Of a DNA stretch of 36,438 bases, positions 8,067-16,825 are shown one piece after another. Both the position numbers and the translations under genes were made by a program. The number at the start of each line of letters is the position of its first letter. The first letter of the stretch is position 1. The notes beneath the pieces were generated by a model that was given only the letters and a program-made list of their open reading frames with translations, made no database searches and had not been told where the DNA came from. The DNA is from Streptomyces atriruber (lineage in GTDB: Bacteria > Actinomycetota > Actinomycetes > Streptomycetales > Streptomycetaceae). The stretch lies in the NCBI RefSeq assembly GCF_001418325.1, contig NZ_LIPN01000102.1, positions 1 through 36,438 of the forward strand, written 5' to 3'.

Positions 8067-8103
8067 AAAGAGCGGGCGAACTCCTCGGGTTCGCCCGCTC
8101 TTT
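8067..8103 (+). terminator. Terminator after the DsbA-like gene
   Basis: A perfect 15-bp inverted repeat (AAAGAGCGGGCGAAC, 8067-8081, with 8089-8103) has a seven-base loop and a short T-run in the 3' arm. It begins 28 bases after the stop and lies just upstream of the phosphatase gene, so the latter probably has its own promoter or depends on read-through. Confidence 0.85.
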
Positions 8104-8132
8104 GCGATTACCAATGAGTAAGGTGATCGCCC

Positions 8133-9812
8133 GTGACCAGTCGAAACGATGCTCAGCCGCCGCTCAACACCCGTGCGCCCAGCCGCCGTACGGTCGTCAA
8201 GGCCGCGGCCGCCACCGCCGCGCTCGGCGCCCCGCTCGCCGCGGCCATACCCGCGTACGCCGCCGAGAGACCCGCTTTCCTCCATGGAGTCGCCTCGGGC
8301 GACCCGCTGCCCGACGGCGTCCTGCTGTGGACCCGTGTGACGCCCGCGCCCGACGCGGTGCCCGGATCCGGCAAGGGACCCGACACCGAGGTGAGGTGGG
8401 AGGTGGCCGAGGACAAGGGGTTCACCCGGGTCGTCGGCCACGGCAGCACCACCGCGCGGGCCGCGTCGGACCACACGGTCAAGGCCGATGTAAGGGGCTT
8501 GCGCCAGGCGACCACGTATTACTTCCGCTTCCTCGTCGGAGACGCGGGCGACGCGGGGGTCGTCCACTCACCCGTCGGCCGCACCCGCACCACCCCCGCG
8601 CACGACGCGTCCGCGCACGGCGTCCGCTTCGGCGTGGTGTCCTGCGCGAACTGGGAGGCCGGCCACTTCTCCCCCTACCGCCACCTCGCGGCCCGCACCG
8701 AACTCGACGCGGTCCTCCACCTCGGGGACTACATCTACGAGTACCGCAGCGGTGAGTACCCGTCCGCCGAGTACGTCGTGCGTCAGCACGAGCCGAAGCA
8801 CGAGATCACCACGCTCGCCGACTACCGCACCCGGCACGGCGTCCACAAGACCGACCCCGACGCGCAGGCGATGCACGCCACGCATCCCGTCATCGCGATC
8901 TGGGACGACCACGAGTTCGCCGACAACGCCTGGTCGGGCGGGGCCGTGAACCACTCGCCCGAGACCGAGGGCGACTGGGCGGGACGCATGGCGGCGGCCA
9001 AGCAGGCCTACTTCGAGTGGATGCCCGTGCGCACCTCCACCGAGGGCACCGTCTACCGCCGCGTCCGCTACGGCAAGCTGGCCGATCTGCACCTGCTCGA
9101 CCTGCGGTCGTTCCGCTCCGAGCAGGCGGGGTTCGGCAGCGGCGAGGTCGACGACCCGGACCGCACGATCACCGGCCGCGCGCAGCTCGACTGGCTGAAG
9201 TCGGGCCTGGCCGCCTCGGACGCGGCCTGGAAGCTGGTCGGCACCTCGGTGATGATCACGCCGGTCGCCTTCGGCTCCCTGCCGGCCCATCTCCTCAAGC
9301 CCCTCGCGGAGTTGCTCGGCCTGCCCGGGGAGGGCCTCGCCATCAACACCGACCAGTGGGACGGCTACACGGACGACCGCAAGGAACTCATCGCCCACCT
9401 GCGCGACAACAACATCCGCAACACCGTCTTCCTGACCGGTGACATCCACATGGCGTGGGCGAACGACGTGCCGGTCAAGGCGGCCACGTACCCCCTGTCG
9501 GCCTCGGCCGCGACGGAGTTCGTGGTCACCTCGGTGAGCTCCGACAACATCGACGACATGCTCCACGTCGCCCCGCACACGATCTCCCTCGTGGCGGCGG
9601 GCGCCATCAAGGCCGCCAACCGCCACGTGAAGTGGCTGGACATGGACTCGCACGGCTACGGCGTCCTGGACGTCACCGCCGAGCGCTCGCAGATGGACTA
9701 CTACGTCGTCTCGGACCGGACCGACCCCGAGGCGACCTCGTCCTGGGCCCGTTCGTACCGCACGCTCAGCGGCACGCAGAAGGTCGAGCGGGTGCACGCA
9801 CCGGTCCGCTGA
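8133..9812 (+). CDS. phoD: PhoD-family alkaline phosphatase, Tat-exported
   Basis: The 559-residue protein starts at GTG 8133, with AAGGTGA about seven bases upstream. It has a twin-arginine signal: SRRTVVK at 17-23, an Ala-rich hydrophobic stretch, and likely cleavage after AYA near residue 43. The mature part follows the PhoD order: a Fe/Ca-type N-terminal beta domain ([19 protein letters not shown]), then metal-site segments [19 protein letters not shown] and TGDIHMAW. PhoD enzymes hydrolyse phosphate mono- and diesters outside the cell, commonly under PhoP control. I found no clear PHO-box direct repeats between 8104 and 8133, so phosphate control is not shown here. The paralogue identity behind the phoD name is uncertain, because streptomycetes have several. 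Confidence 0.92.
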   Translation: MTSRNDAQPPLNTRAPSRRTVVKAAAATAALGAPLAAAIPAYAAERPAFLHGVASGDPLPDGVLLWTRVTPAPDAVPGSGKGPDTEVRWEVAEDKGFTRVVGHGSTTARAASDHTVKADVRGLRQATTYYFRFLVGDAGDAGVVHSPVGRTRTTPAHDASAHGVRFGVVSCANWEAGHFSPYRHLAARTELDAVLHLGDYIYEYRSGEYPSAEYVVRQHEPKHEITTLADYRTRHGVHKTDPDAQAMHATHPVIAIWDDHEFADNAWSGGAVNHSPETEGDWAGRMAAAKQAYFEWMPVRTSTEGTVYRRVRYGKLADLHLLDLRSFRSEQAGFGSGEVDDPDRTITGRAQLDWLKSGLAASDAAWKLVGTSVMITPVAFGSLPAHLLKPLAELLGLPGEGLAINTDQWDGYTDDRKELIAHLRDNNIRNTVFLTGDIHMAWANDVPVKAATYPLSASAATEFVVTSVSSDNIDDMLHVAPHTISLVAAGAIKAANRHVKWLDMDSHGYGVLDVTAERSQMDYYVVSDRTDPEATSSWARSYRTLSGTQKVERVHAPVR

Positions 9813-9834
9813 CCACCGGTGGTCAACCACCGGT
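9810..9834. terminator. Overlapping hairpins at the phosphatase stop codon, possible bidirectional terminator
   Basis: TGACCACCGGTGGTCA (9810-9825) is a perfect 16-bp palindrome that includes the stop codon. The overlapping ACCGGTGGT-CA-ACCACCGGT (9815-9834) is a perfect 9-bp stem with a two-base loop. The two structures exclude each other. They lie between the convergent phosphatase and hydrolase genes and may end both transcripts. Confidence 0.6.
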
Positions 9835-9867
9835 CACCCGCGTCAACAACGCTGCGGATCAATACAC

Positions 9868-10437
9868 CTAGAGCGTCTCCAGGAAGCCGAGCGCCGTGCG
9901 CCACGTCGCCTCCGTGGCCTCGGCGTCGTAGTCGTCGAGGTCCGGGTCGGTGTAGAGGTGCCCGGCGCCGGCGTAGCGGTAGATCTCCACGTCGGCCCCC
10001 GCCCTGCCCATCCGGAGGTACCAGGCGCTCAGCCAGTCGTCGGACTCGAACGGGTCGGGCTCGGCGACGTGCAGCTGCACGGGCAGCTCGTCCACGGACG
10101 CGTTCTCCGCGAGGTCGGAGGTGCCGTGCAGGAGCAGCAGGCCGCGCGCCTTCGCGTCGCCGAGGGCGAGGGTCTGCGCGGTCGCGGCGCCGAGCGCGAA
10201 GCCCGCGTAGACGAGCCCCCGCTCCGAGTAGGGCGCGGCGGCGAGGATCGCGCGCTTGAGGATCTCGTCCTTGCCGAGCTCGTTCTGAAAGGTCCTGCCT
10301 TCCTCGACGCTGTCGAAGACACGGCCCTCGAAGAGGTCGGGGGTCCACACCTCGTGCCCGGCGGCACGCAGCCGGTCCGCCGCCGCGTGCACCGCGGGCC
10401 GCAGACCGTACGTCGAATGGAAAAGCACGATGTTCAT
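9868..10437 (-). CDS. Dienelactone-hydrolase-like alpha/beta protein lacking the nucleophile
   Basis: The 189-residue protein starts at ATG 10437 (MNIVLFHSTYGLRPAVHAA). An alpha/beta-hydrolase layout is visible: a nucleophile-elbow position YAGFALGAATAQ near 78-88, an acid region EPDPFESDD (126-134), and a His in YAGAGHLYTD (H160). The elbow residue that should be Ser or Cys is Ala81 (codon GCG; one base from TCG). Acid and His are retained, so the protein may be a pseudo-enzyme or use other chemistry. No clear Shine-Dalgarno precedes the start, and the gene is 43 bp from the divergent channel gene, so a leaderless or very short leader is likely. Family call good; activity doubtful. Confidence 0.82.
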   Translation of the reverse strand: MNIVLFHSTYGLRPAVHAAADRLRAAGHEVWTPDLFEGRVFDSVEEGRTFQNELGKDEILKRAILAAAPYSERGLVYAGFALGAATAQTLALGDAKARGLLLLHGTSDLAENASVDELPVQLHVAEPDPFESDDWLSAWYLRMGRAGADVEIYRYAGAGHLYTDPDLDDYDAEATEATWRTALGFLETL

Positions 10438-10462
10438 GGGGCCATCGTGCCATCCGGGCCCT

Positions 10463-10480
10463 ACCCCTACCCTCGGAGGC
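10463..10480 (+). promoter_or_regulatory. Possible -10 element for a leaderless channel mRNA
   Basis: TACCCT (10468-10473), matching the TAnnnT pattern, ends seven bases before the ATG at 10481. The GGAGG at 10475-10479 is only one base from the ATG, too close to act as a normal ribosome site. This fits transcription starting at or next to the ATG. No good -35 box is seen. Confidence 0.35.
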
Positions 10481-11578
10481 ATGGAGAACGTACTGCGTCC
10501 GTTGATCGTGGTCGGCGGCTCGGTCGTGCTCACGGTGGCCGTCGGCTGGCTGGTCGACGTCCTGCTGCGCCGGGCCGACGAGCGGCACCACGAGACCCCG
10601 CTGTGGGGGCTGCTGCGCCGCTGCCGCGTACCCCTGCAAGTCGTCCTGTGCACCGCCATCCTGAGAGGCTCCTACCGACAGACCAAGATCGCCGAGGACC
10701 ACTCGGCCTTCATCGGCCGCACCCTCACCCTCGTCCTCATCGGCTCCACCGCCTGGCTCGTCGTGCGGATCGCGGTGGCCGTCGTCGAATCGTCGTACGC
10801 GCGCTACGCGACCATGCACCGCGATCCGGCCCGCGTCCGCCGGGTCCGTACGCAGGTGACCCTCATCCAGCGGGTGGTCACCGCGATCGTCGGTGTCGTG
10901 GCGGCCGCCGCGATGCTCCTGACGTTCCCCGCGATGCAGGCCGCGGGGGCCTCGCTGCTCGCCTCGGCGGGCGTCCTCGGCATCGTCGCCGGTGTCGCCG
11001 CCCAGTCCACCCTCGGCAACCTCTTCGCGGGGCTGCAGATCGCCTTCGGCGACATGGTGCGGCTCGGCGACACGGTGGTGGTGGACGGCGAGTGGGGCAC
11101 GATCGACGAGATCACCCTGACCTTCCTGACCGTCCGCACCTGGGACGAGCGCCGGATCACCATGCCGGTCTCGTACTTCACCTCGAAGCCCTTCGAGAAC
11201 TGGTCGCGGGGCGGCGCCGAGATGACCGGCACGGTCTTCTTCCAGCTGGATCACTCGGCGCCCGTCGCGCGGATGCGCGACAAGCTCCACGACATCCTGC
11301 GCGACTGCGCCGCGTGGGACGGCAGGGACTGGGGCCTCGCGGTGACGGACACCACACCGACCACCATCCAGGTCCGCGCCCTGGTCACCGCGAAGGACGC
11401 GGACGACATATGGACGGTGCGGGTCACGGTCCGCGAGCAGATGATCCGGTGGCTCGCCGAGCACCACGCCTACGCGCTGCCCCGGGTCACCACCGGCACG
11501 GCCGAGCCGGTGCCGAACGGCCACCGCCCGCGCCTGGAGCAGTTCTCGCCGGAGGCGCCCCGGACGGGCCGCGGCTGA
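10481..11578 (+). CDS. MscS-type mechanosensitive ion channel
   Basis: The 365-residue protein is a small-conductance mechanosensitive channel homologue. Predicted membrane segments lie near 5-28, 80-102 and 130-152. The pore-helix region follows (GVLGIVAGVAAQSTLGNLFAG, about 164-184), rich in Gly and Ala as in MscS TM3. After it comes the beta domain signature GDTVVVDGEWGTIDEITL. MscS channels release solutes on hypo-osmotic shock. I chose ATG 10481; an in-frame ATG at 10430 would overlap the divergent hydrolase start. It converges on the antiporter gene with a hairpin between. Both neighbours act on ion and osmotic balance, but they are on opposite strands. Confidence 0.9.
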   Translation: MENVLRPLIVVGGSVVLTVAVGWLVDVLLRRADERHHETPLWGLLRRCRVPLQVVLCTAILRGSYRQTKIAEDHSAFIGRTLTLVLIGSTAWLVVRIAVAVVESSYARYATMHRDPARVRRVRTQVTLIQRVVTAIVGVVAAAAMLLTFPAMQAAGASLLASAGVLGIVAGVAAQSTLGNLFAGLQIAFGDMVRLGDTVVVDGEWGTIDEITLTFLTVRTWDERRITMPVSYFTSKPFENWSRGGAEMTGTVFFQLDHSAPVARMRDKLHDILRDCAAWDGRDWGLAVTDTTPTTIQVRALVTAKDADDIWTVRVTVREQMIRWLAEHHAYALPRVTTGTAEPVPNGHRPRLEQFSPEAPRTGRG

Positions 11579-11585
11579 GCGCGGG

Positions 11586-11615
11586 CCGCCGGGCGTTCCG
11601 CGGACCGCCCGGCGG
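11586..11615. terminator. Bidirectional terminator between channel and antiporter genes
   Basis: A perfect 10-bp GC stem (CCGCCGGGCG, 11586-11595, with 11606-11615) and a ten-base loop fill the 37-bp gap between two convergent genes, directly adjoining the antiporter stop codon. Confidence 0.75.
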
Positions 11616-13202
11616 TCACCTCAGGCTGCGTACGTCGAGGTGGTGCAGGACCCGGTCGACGACCTCCGGGTCGGCGCCCGGCTCGCTGCGCGCGGCGAGC
11701 ACCTCGTGGCGGGCGGCGGACATCATCTCGCGCTGGATGCGCTGGACCGCCTTCAGCCGGTCGACGCGCTTGGCGTACCGCTCGCGGCGCTCGTCGTCGA
11801 GCAGGTCCGGGCTGATCCTGGCCCCGATGTCGAACGCGCCGCGCTGCAGCCGCTCGGAGAGGTCCTCGGGGAGCTCCTCGACCTCCTCGATCTCCTTGAG
11901 GCGGCGCTTGGCGGCCTTGGCCGCGCGGAGGGCGAGTATGCGCTCCAGCTCGCGCTCCGCGCCCGCGTCGGCCTGTACGCCGAGCCTGCGCACCAGCCAG
12001 GGCAGGGTGAGTCCCTGCGCGACGAGGGTCGCCATGATCACGCAGAACGCGATGAAGATGATCTCTTCACGGGCCGGGAACGGAGATCCGTCGTCCGTCT
12101 TGAGCGGAATCGCGAGCGCCAGCGCCACCGAGGCCACGCCCCGCATCCCCGACCACCACATGACGACGGTCTCGCGCCAGGTCGTCGGGATCTCCTCGTC
12201 CACGTCCCGCCGCTTGTGGAGCCGCTTGGCCAGCCAGGTCGCGGGCAGCAGCCAGAGCAGTCGTACGCCGACGACGACGGCGACGATCGCCGCGCCCCAG
12301 CCGAACATCTCCCACTGGCGGCCGCTCGCGATGCCGAAGACGTTGTGCAGCTCCAGACCGATGAGCCCGAACGCGATGCCGGTGACCAGGGTGTCGACGA
12401 TCTGCCAGAAGGTCTGGCCGGTGATCCGCCCGAGCACGTCGTCGGCGTCGACGGCGTTCTCCGCGAGATAGAGCGCGGTCACGAGGACCGCCAGCACGCC
12501 GGACCCCTCCAGCTCCTCGGCGAGCACGTAGCTGACGAACGGCACGAGGAGCGTCAGGCCGGTCTGCAGGGTGGCGTCGCCCAGCAGCCCCATGAGCTTG
12601 TTGGTGAGCCAGCCGAGCACGAGGCCGACGATGACGGCGACCACGGCCGACAGGACCAGGAGCCCCACGGCGGAGGGCCAGGAGAAGGTTCCGCTCATCG
12701 CCGCCGCGATCGCCACGTGGTAGAGCACGATCGCCGTGACGTCGTTGAAGAGCCCCTCGCCCTCCAGGATCGACACGAGCCTGCGCGGCAGCCCGAGCGA
12801 CCCCGCGACCGCGGTCGCGGCGACGGGGTCGGGCGGCGCGACGAGCGCCCCCAGCGCCACGGCCGCCGCGATCGGCAGCCCCGGCACGACGGAGTTGGCG
12901 ACCGCGGCGACCGCCGCCGTCGTCACGAACACCAGCGCCACGGCGAGCAGCAGGATGGGGCGGATGTTGGCCGTGAACTGCCGCCAGGAGGTGCGCTGCA
13001 CCGAGGCGTAGAGCAGCGGCGGGAGCACCAGCGGAAGGATGTAGTCCGGGGGGATCTCCACGTTGGGCACGAACGGCAGCAGCGCCATGCCGATCCCCAC
13101 CAGGGTCATCAGAACCGGCGCGGGCAGCCCGAGCCGGTCCCCCAGGGGCACGGTGACCACGGCACCGAGCAGCAAGATGAGCACCAGCGCCAGTTGATCC
13201 AC
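11616..13202 (-). CDS. Na+/H+ antiporter, CPA1 (NhaP/NHE-like) family
   Basis: The 528-residue protein has about twelve hydrophobic helices followed by a long charged cytoplasmic tail (from about 400) rich in Arg, Glu and Lys. CPA1 signature positions are visible: PPDPVAATAVAG (123-134), EGEGLFNDVTAIVLY with the Asn-Asp pair N153-D154 expected in the ion site, and WWSGMRGVASVALALAIP. It should exchange cytoplasmic Na+ (or K+) for protons at the plasma membrane. The start is GTG 13202 with GGAG seven bases upstream. It stands alone, converging with the channel gene. Family secure; ion preference unknown. Confidence 0.92.
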   Translation of the reverse strand: MDQLALVLILLLGAVVTVPLGDRLGLPAPVLMTLVGIGMALLPFVPNVEIPPDYILPLVLPPLLYASVQRTSWRQFTANIRPILLLAVALVFVTTAAVAAVANSVVPGLPIAAAVALGALVAPPDPVAATAVAGSLGLPRRLVSILEGEGLFNDVTAIVLYHVAIAAAMSGTFSWPSAVGLLVLSAVVAVIVGLVLGWLTNKLMGLLGDATLQTGLTLLVPFVSYVLAEELEGSGVLAVLVTALYLAENAVDADDVLGRITGQTFWQIVDTLVTGIAFGLIGLELHNVFGIASGRQWEMFGWGAAIVAVVVGVRLLWLLPATWLAKRLHKRRDVDEEIPTTWRETVVMWWSGMRGVASVALALAIPLKTDDGSPFPAREEIIFIAFCVIMATLVAQGLTLPWLVRRLGVQADAGAERELERILALRAAKAAKRRLKEIEEVEELPEDLSERLQRGAFDIGARISPDLLDDERRERYAKRVDRLKAVQRIQREMMSAARHEVLAARSEPGADPEVVDRVLHHLDVRSLR

Positions 13203-13313
13203 GTGTGCACTCCGGCGGTCGAGACTTGGACGATCAAGGCCTCAACCCTGCCACGCATTCACCGCCAACCGGAGCGACACGTTCTACGGACCTGCCCGGC
13301 CGGCCCCGTGGTG

Positions 13314-13784
13314 CTACCGGGTCAGCGGCTTGCGCATCGCGCGGTGCGGGATCCCGGCGTCCGGGAACTCCGGTCCGTACACCTCGTATCCGAGGCGTTC
13401 GTAGAAGCCCAGGGCGTGGGTCTGCGCGTGCAGGTCCACCGCCGTCAGGCCACGCGCGCGTGCCGCGTCCTCGATGGCCCGGACCAGGGCGGCGCCCACG
13501 CCGAGCCCGCGCGCGGCCCGCGTCACCGCGAGCCGTCCGAGCGCGCCCACTCCGGTGTCCCCGCCGTTCTTGGCGACGGCCGCGGCCCCGGTCAGGAGCC
13601 GGCCCGTGCCCAGCGGGACGCCGTCCTCGCGGACGGCCAGGACGTGCACCGCCCCGGCGTCGTACTCGTCGTACTCGAGCTCCTCCGGGACCTGCTGCTC
13701 GGCCACGAAGACGTCCTTGCGGACGGCGAAGCAGGCCTCCAGGTCGTCCGTGCCCTCGGCGGTCCGGACCGTCACACCGGTCAC
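13314..13784 (-). CDS. GNAT-family N-acetyltransferase
   Basis: The 156-residue protein has the acetyl-CoA-binding motif A region [22 protein letters not shown] (R-G-x-G-x-G/A type). It also has a C-terminal [15 protein letters not shown], typical of GNAT folds of the ElaA/YjcF-like group. The substrate is unknown. The GTG at 13784 overlaps the stop of the pseudouridine synthase gene in GTGA (13781-13784), with GGAGAG just upstream, so translation is probably coupled. A GTG at 13775 is an alternative. Confidence 0.9.
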   Translation of the reverse strand: MTGVTVRTAEGTDDLEACFAVRKDVFVAEQQVPEELEYDEYDAGAVHVLAVREDGVPLGTGRLLTGAAAVAKNGGDTGVGALGRLAVTRAARGLGVGAALVRAIEDAARARGLTAVDLHAQTHALGFYERLGYEVYGPEFPDAGIPHRAMRKPLTR

Positions 13785-14722
13785 GAGCTCTCCGCCCGCA
13801 CCCGGTCGAGCGCCTTCTGGAGGTCCTCGGGATAGCCGCTCTCGTACTCCACCCACTGGCCGTCGCCCGGGTGCTCGAAGCCGAGCCTGACCGCGTGCAG
13901 CCACTGGCGGGTGAGGCCGAGGCGCTTGGCGATGGTGGGGTCGGCGCCATACGTCAGGTCGCCCACGCACGGGTGCCGGTGGGCCGACATGTGGACGCGG
14001 ATCTGGTGCGTGCGCCCCGTCTCCAGCTTGATGTCGAGCAGGGAGGCGGCGCGGAAGGCCTCGATGAGGTCGTAGTGCGTCACGGAGGGCTTGCCCTCGG
14101 CCGTGACCGCCCACTTGTAGTCGTGGTTCGGGTGGCGGCCGATGGGGGCGTCGATGGTGCCGCTCATCGGGTCGGGGTGGCCCTGGACCAGCGCGTTGTA
14201 GCGCTTGTCGACCGTGCGCTCCTTGAACTGGCGCTTCAGGGAGGTGTACGCACGCTCCGACTTGGCGACCACCATCAGGCCGGACGTGCCGACGTCGAGG
14301 CGGTGCACGATGCCCTGGCGCTCGGCCGCGCCGGAGGTGGAGATGCGGTACCCCGCGGCGGCGAGGCCGCCGATCACGGTCGTGCCGGTCCAGCCGGGGC
14401 TCGGGTGCGCGGCCACGCCGACCGGCTTGACGATCACGACGATGTCGTCGTCGTCATGCACGATCTCCATGCCCTCGACGGGCTCGGCGACGATCTGCAC
14501 CGGAGCGGCCGCCTGCGGCATCTCCACTTCCAGCCAGGCGCCGCCGTGCACCCGCTCGGACTTGCCGACCACCGAGCCGTCGACCGAGACCTTCCCCGCC
14601 GCGGCGAGCTCGGCGGCCTTCGTACGGGAGAACCCGAACATGCGCGAGATGGCGGCGTCGACGCGCTCGCCCTCCAGGCCGTCCGGCACGGGCAGGGTAC
14701 GGATCTCGGGAATCGTGCTCAC
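13781..14722 (-). CDS. rluD: 23S rRNA-type pseudouridine synthase, RluD/RluA family
   Basis: The 313-residue protein has an N-terminal S4 RNA-binding domain (about 16-65: [27 protein letters not shown]). The RluA-family catalytic motif [16 protein letters not shown] places the catalytic aspartate at D143. Later family segments KRYNALVQG and [12 protein letters not shown] are also present. The family isomerises uridines in 23S rRNA; the RluD name is by family resemblance and the exact sites cannot be read here. I chose GTG 14722. No Shine-Dalgarno precedes it, but CATACT ends six bases before, so the mRNA may be leaderless. It is 62 bp downstream of lspA and overlaps the GNAT gene by four bases. 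Confidence 0.9.
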   Translation of the reverse strand: MSTIPEIRTLPVPDGLEGERVDAAISRMFGFSRTKAAELAAAGKVSVDGSVVGKSERVHGGAWLEVEMPQAAAPVQIVAEPVEGMEIVHDDDDIVVIVKPVGVAAHPSPGWTGTTVIGGLAAAGYRISTSGAAERQGIVHRLDVGTSGLMVVAKSERAYTSLKRQFKERTVDKRYNALVQGHPDPMSGTIDAPIGRHPNHDYKWAVTAEGKPSVTHYDLIEAFRAASLLDIKLETGRTHQIRVHMSAHRHPCVGDLTYGADPTIAKRLGLTRQWLHAVRLGFEHPGDGQWVEYESGYPEDLQKALDRVRAESS

Positions 14723-14784
14723 CCATTGAGTATGCAGGAGCGCACCGACACTCCCGCACCACAGGCCCGCTGCCGCCCCCGGCC

Positions 14785-15432
14785 TCAGTCCTTGTGGACC
14801 GTGCCGTCCGGGTCCAGGCCGCGGAAGGAGAGCAGCACGATCAGGATGCCGCCGCAGACGATCGCCGAGTCCGCGAGGTTGAAGACCGCGAAGCCCTTGG
14901 GGGCGATGAAGTCGACGACCGCGCCCTCGAAGACGCCGGGCGCGCGGAACAGGCGGTCGGTGAGGTTGCCCAGCGCGCCGCCGAGCAGCAGGCCGAGCGC
15001 GATCGCCCACGGCAGGCTGTACAGCTTGCGGGCGAGCCGTGCGATCACCACGATGACCGCCGCGGCGATGCAGGTGAAGATGATGGTGAAGGCCTCGCCG
15101 AAGCCGAAGGCCGCGCCCGCGTTGCGGATCGCGGAGAGGCGGAGCCACTCGCCGATCAGCTCGATCGGCTCGTGGTGCTCCAGCTTGGCCACCACGATCA
15201 TCTTGCTGATCAGGTCGAAGGCGTATGCGACGACGGCCACCGCGAAGAGCACGGCGATCTTGCGCTTGCCCTTGTCGGCGGCCGCGGTCGCACCCTCGGC
15301 CTCGGCCTCGGCCTGCTGCCCGTCCTGCTCGGCCGCCGCCGTCTTCTCGGAGTCCGGACCGGACTGCTCCGGCTCGTCTCCGGCCGTCTCAGGGATGTCC
15401 GGCGTACCGATGATGCGCTCCGCCTCTGCCAC
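14785..15432 (-). CDS. lspA: Lipoprotein signal peptidase (signal peptidase II)
   Basis: The 215-residue protein removes signal peptides from diacylated prolipoproteins in the membrane. Four membrane helices lie near 58-75, 112-132, 138-155 and 183-205. The two catalytic aspartates are D159 in [12 protein letters not shown] and D188 in FNLADSA; the RNAGAAFGF segment is also typical. It has an N-terminal extension of about 55 residues rich in Ala, Glu, Gln and Asp that most LspA proteins lack. The start is GTG 15432 with GAGGG six bases upstream. A hairpin separates it from the dksA-like gene. Assignment secure. Confidence 0.96.
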   Translation of the reverse strand: MAEAERIIGTPDIPETAGDEPEQSGPDSEKTAAAEQDGQQAEAEAEGATAAADKGKRKIAVLFAVAVVAYAFDLISKMIVVAKLEHHEPIELIGEWLRLSAIRNAGAAFGFGEAFTIIFTCIAAAVIVVIARLARKLYSLPWAIALGLLLGGALGNLTDRLFRAPGVFEGAVVDFIAPKGFAVFNLADSAIVCGGILIVLLSFRGLDPDGTVHKD

Positions 15433-15460
15433 GTGAGTCCCTCAACCTAGGTACCTGACT

Positions 15461-15494
15461 GGGGACGAGCGTACGGCACACACGTACGGTCCCC
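15461..15494 (-). terminator. Hairpin terminator after the DksA-like gene
   Basis: GGGGAC (15461-15466) pairs with GTCCCC (15489-15494), and CGTACG (15470-15475) with CGTACG (15483-15488), with a three-base bulge and a seven-base loop. It lies 16 bases beyond the DksA-like stop and 28 bases before the lspA start, so it would end the dksA-like transcript or attenuate read-through into lspA. Confidence 0.65.
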
Positions 15495-15510
15495 GGCGCC
15501 CAGGCCGCGC

Positions 15511-16509
15511 TCAGTAGCGGCGTTCCTGCTTCTGCTTGCACTCCACGCACAGCGTCGCGCGCGGGAAGGCCTGCATCCGCGCCTTGCCGATCGGATTGCC
15601 GCAGTTCTCGCAGAGGCCGTACGTCCCCGCGTCCAGGCGCTCCAGGGCACGCTCGGTCTGCACGAGCATCTCGCGCGCGTTGGCGGCCAGCGCCATCTCG
15701 TGCTCCCGCGTGATGTTCTTCGTGCCGGTGTCCGCGTCGTCGTCGCCCGCCCCGTCCCCGGAGTCCCGCATCAGCCCCGCCAGGGACTCCTCGGAGGAGT
15801 TGATCTCGCTGCCCAGCCGCAGCGCCTCGCTCTGGAGCTCCGCTCGGGCCTCCGCGACCTCTTCCGGCGTCCAGGGGTCCTCCCCGGGCCGGACCGCGAG
15901 CTCGCCGGGCTCCGCCGCGGCGGCGCGCGCCTTGGGCACCGCCGTCGGCTGCTTCGCTGCTGTCGCCGTGCCCGGAGTCTTCTTCGCAACCACCGTCGTG
16001 GCTCCCGTCGTCTCCGCGGCCTCAGCCGCATCCTCGGCCGCGGACGCGACCGTCTTCTTGGCCGTGCTCTTCTTGGCCGCCGACTTCTTGGCCGCCGACT
16101 TCTTGGCCGTGCTCTTGTGCGCGGTGCTCTTCTTGGCTGCCGTCTTCTTCGCGGGGACGGCCTTGGCAGCGCTCTCAAGGGCGTCGTCGGCCCCTGCGCC
16201 CCGAGTGGCCGCCTCCTTGTCGACCGCCTCGGCGGCGGTCTTCTTGGCGGCGGTTTTCTTGGTCGCCGTCTTCTTGGCGGCGGTCTTCTTTGCGACGGCC
16301 TTCTTCGCAGCGGTCTTCTTGGCCGTGGCCTCGGATGCCGTGGCCTCCGAGGCGGCAGTCTTCGTCGCCGTCTTTGCCACGGTCTTCTTGGCCGCCGCCT
16401 TGGCCCCGTGCGTGCTCTTCTTGCCGCTCACGTCCTTGGCCGTCGCCGCGGCCGCGCCTGTGGATCTGCCGGACGCCGACTGCTGTACGGCGGTCTTCTT
16501 CGCCACCAT
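15511..16509 (-). CDS. DksA/TraR zinc-finger protein with histone H1-like Lys/Ala tail
   Basis: The 332-residue protein has two parts. Residues 1-180 are low-complexity Ala/Lys/Thr with many KKTAAKK and KKSAAKK units, like histone H1-type tails, and would be expected to bind DNA non-specifically. Residues about 205-332 form a DksA/TraR module: a helical hairpin with an acidic tip (DGAGDDDAD), then a four-cysteine zinc finger C300-x2-C303-x17-C321-x2-C324. DksA proteins enter the RNA polymerase secondary channel. From memory, a streptomycete protein of this design has been described as a bifunctional histone, DdbA; I cannot verify the name here. The start is ATG 16509 with GAAGGGG eight bases upstream; GTG 16506 is possible. 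Confidence 0.9.
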   Translation of the reverse strand: MVAKKTAVQQSASGRSTGAAAATAKDVSGKKSTHGAKAAAKKTVAKTATKTAASEATASEATAKKTAAKKAVAKKTAAKKTATKKTAAKKTAAEAVDKEAATRGAGADDALESAAKAVPAKKTAAKKSTAHKSTAKKSAAKKSAAKKSTAKKTVASAAEDAAEAAETTGATTVVAKKTPGTATAAKQPTAVPKARAAAAEPGELAVRPGEDPWTPEEVAEARAELQSEALRLGSEINSSEESLAGLMRDSGDGAGDDDADTGTKNITREHEMALAANAREMLVQTERALERLDAGTYGLCENCGNPIGKARMQAFPRATLCVECKQKQERRY

Positions 16510-16796
16510 GGCCGCGGCCCCTTCACATATTGTGATCTTGCTCGCGAATCGTGCTGGGACGATAAATCGACTCCAGGCCCGCGGCAACGGGGCACGCCGC
16601 CCGATTCCCCCGCCCCACGGGTGCCGCGCGGCGAGTCTGCATGCGTTGTGCCCAACTCCCTGCCGGGTAATCCGCCGACCGGGACACGCCCGGAACCGCC
16701 CGGCCCGCATGTCGCCATTCGGGTCAGTCACCGCCTCCTCCCCCACCCGCCACAGGGCTCCCGGAAAACCGGTCGGCCCCGCCTCCCCGAGCGCCG
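16510..16796. other. Intergenic region between divergent dksA-like gene and ileS leader
   Basis: No gene is supported in this stretch. Near the DksA-like start a short AT-rich element TCACA-TAT-TGTGA (16523-16535) forms a 5-bp inverted repeat, and CGATAAATCG lies at 16559-16568. Either could belong to the minus-strand promoter. The rest is GC-rich without clear structure. Confidence 0.45.
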
Positions 16797-16802
16797 TACA
16801 CT
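16797..16802 (+). promoter_or_regulatory. Candidate -10 box of the ileS leader
   Basis: TACACT fits the TAnnnT pattern of housekeeping promoters and lies about 24 bases before the first conserved pairing of the T-box leader (16826), a reasonable distance for a start near 16809. The -35 region is poor. Confidence 0.45.
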
Positions 16803-16825
16803 GGACGCCAGCGAGAAGCGTGGAT

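Noticed and set aside
8104..8132. PHO boxes upstream of the phosphatase gene
   Set aside because: No pair of GTTCACC-like 11-base direct repeats can be seen between the terminator and the start.
9958..12471. Plus-strand frame of 837 codons across the hydrolase, channel and antiporter genes
   Set aside because: Runs through three well-supported genes in other frames and has low-complexity Arg/Pro/Ser composition.
16523..16535. CRP-type site near the DksA-like start
   Set aside because: The arms are in the order TCACA...TGTGA, opposite to a CRP site, and the half-sites are only five bases.
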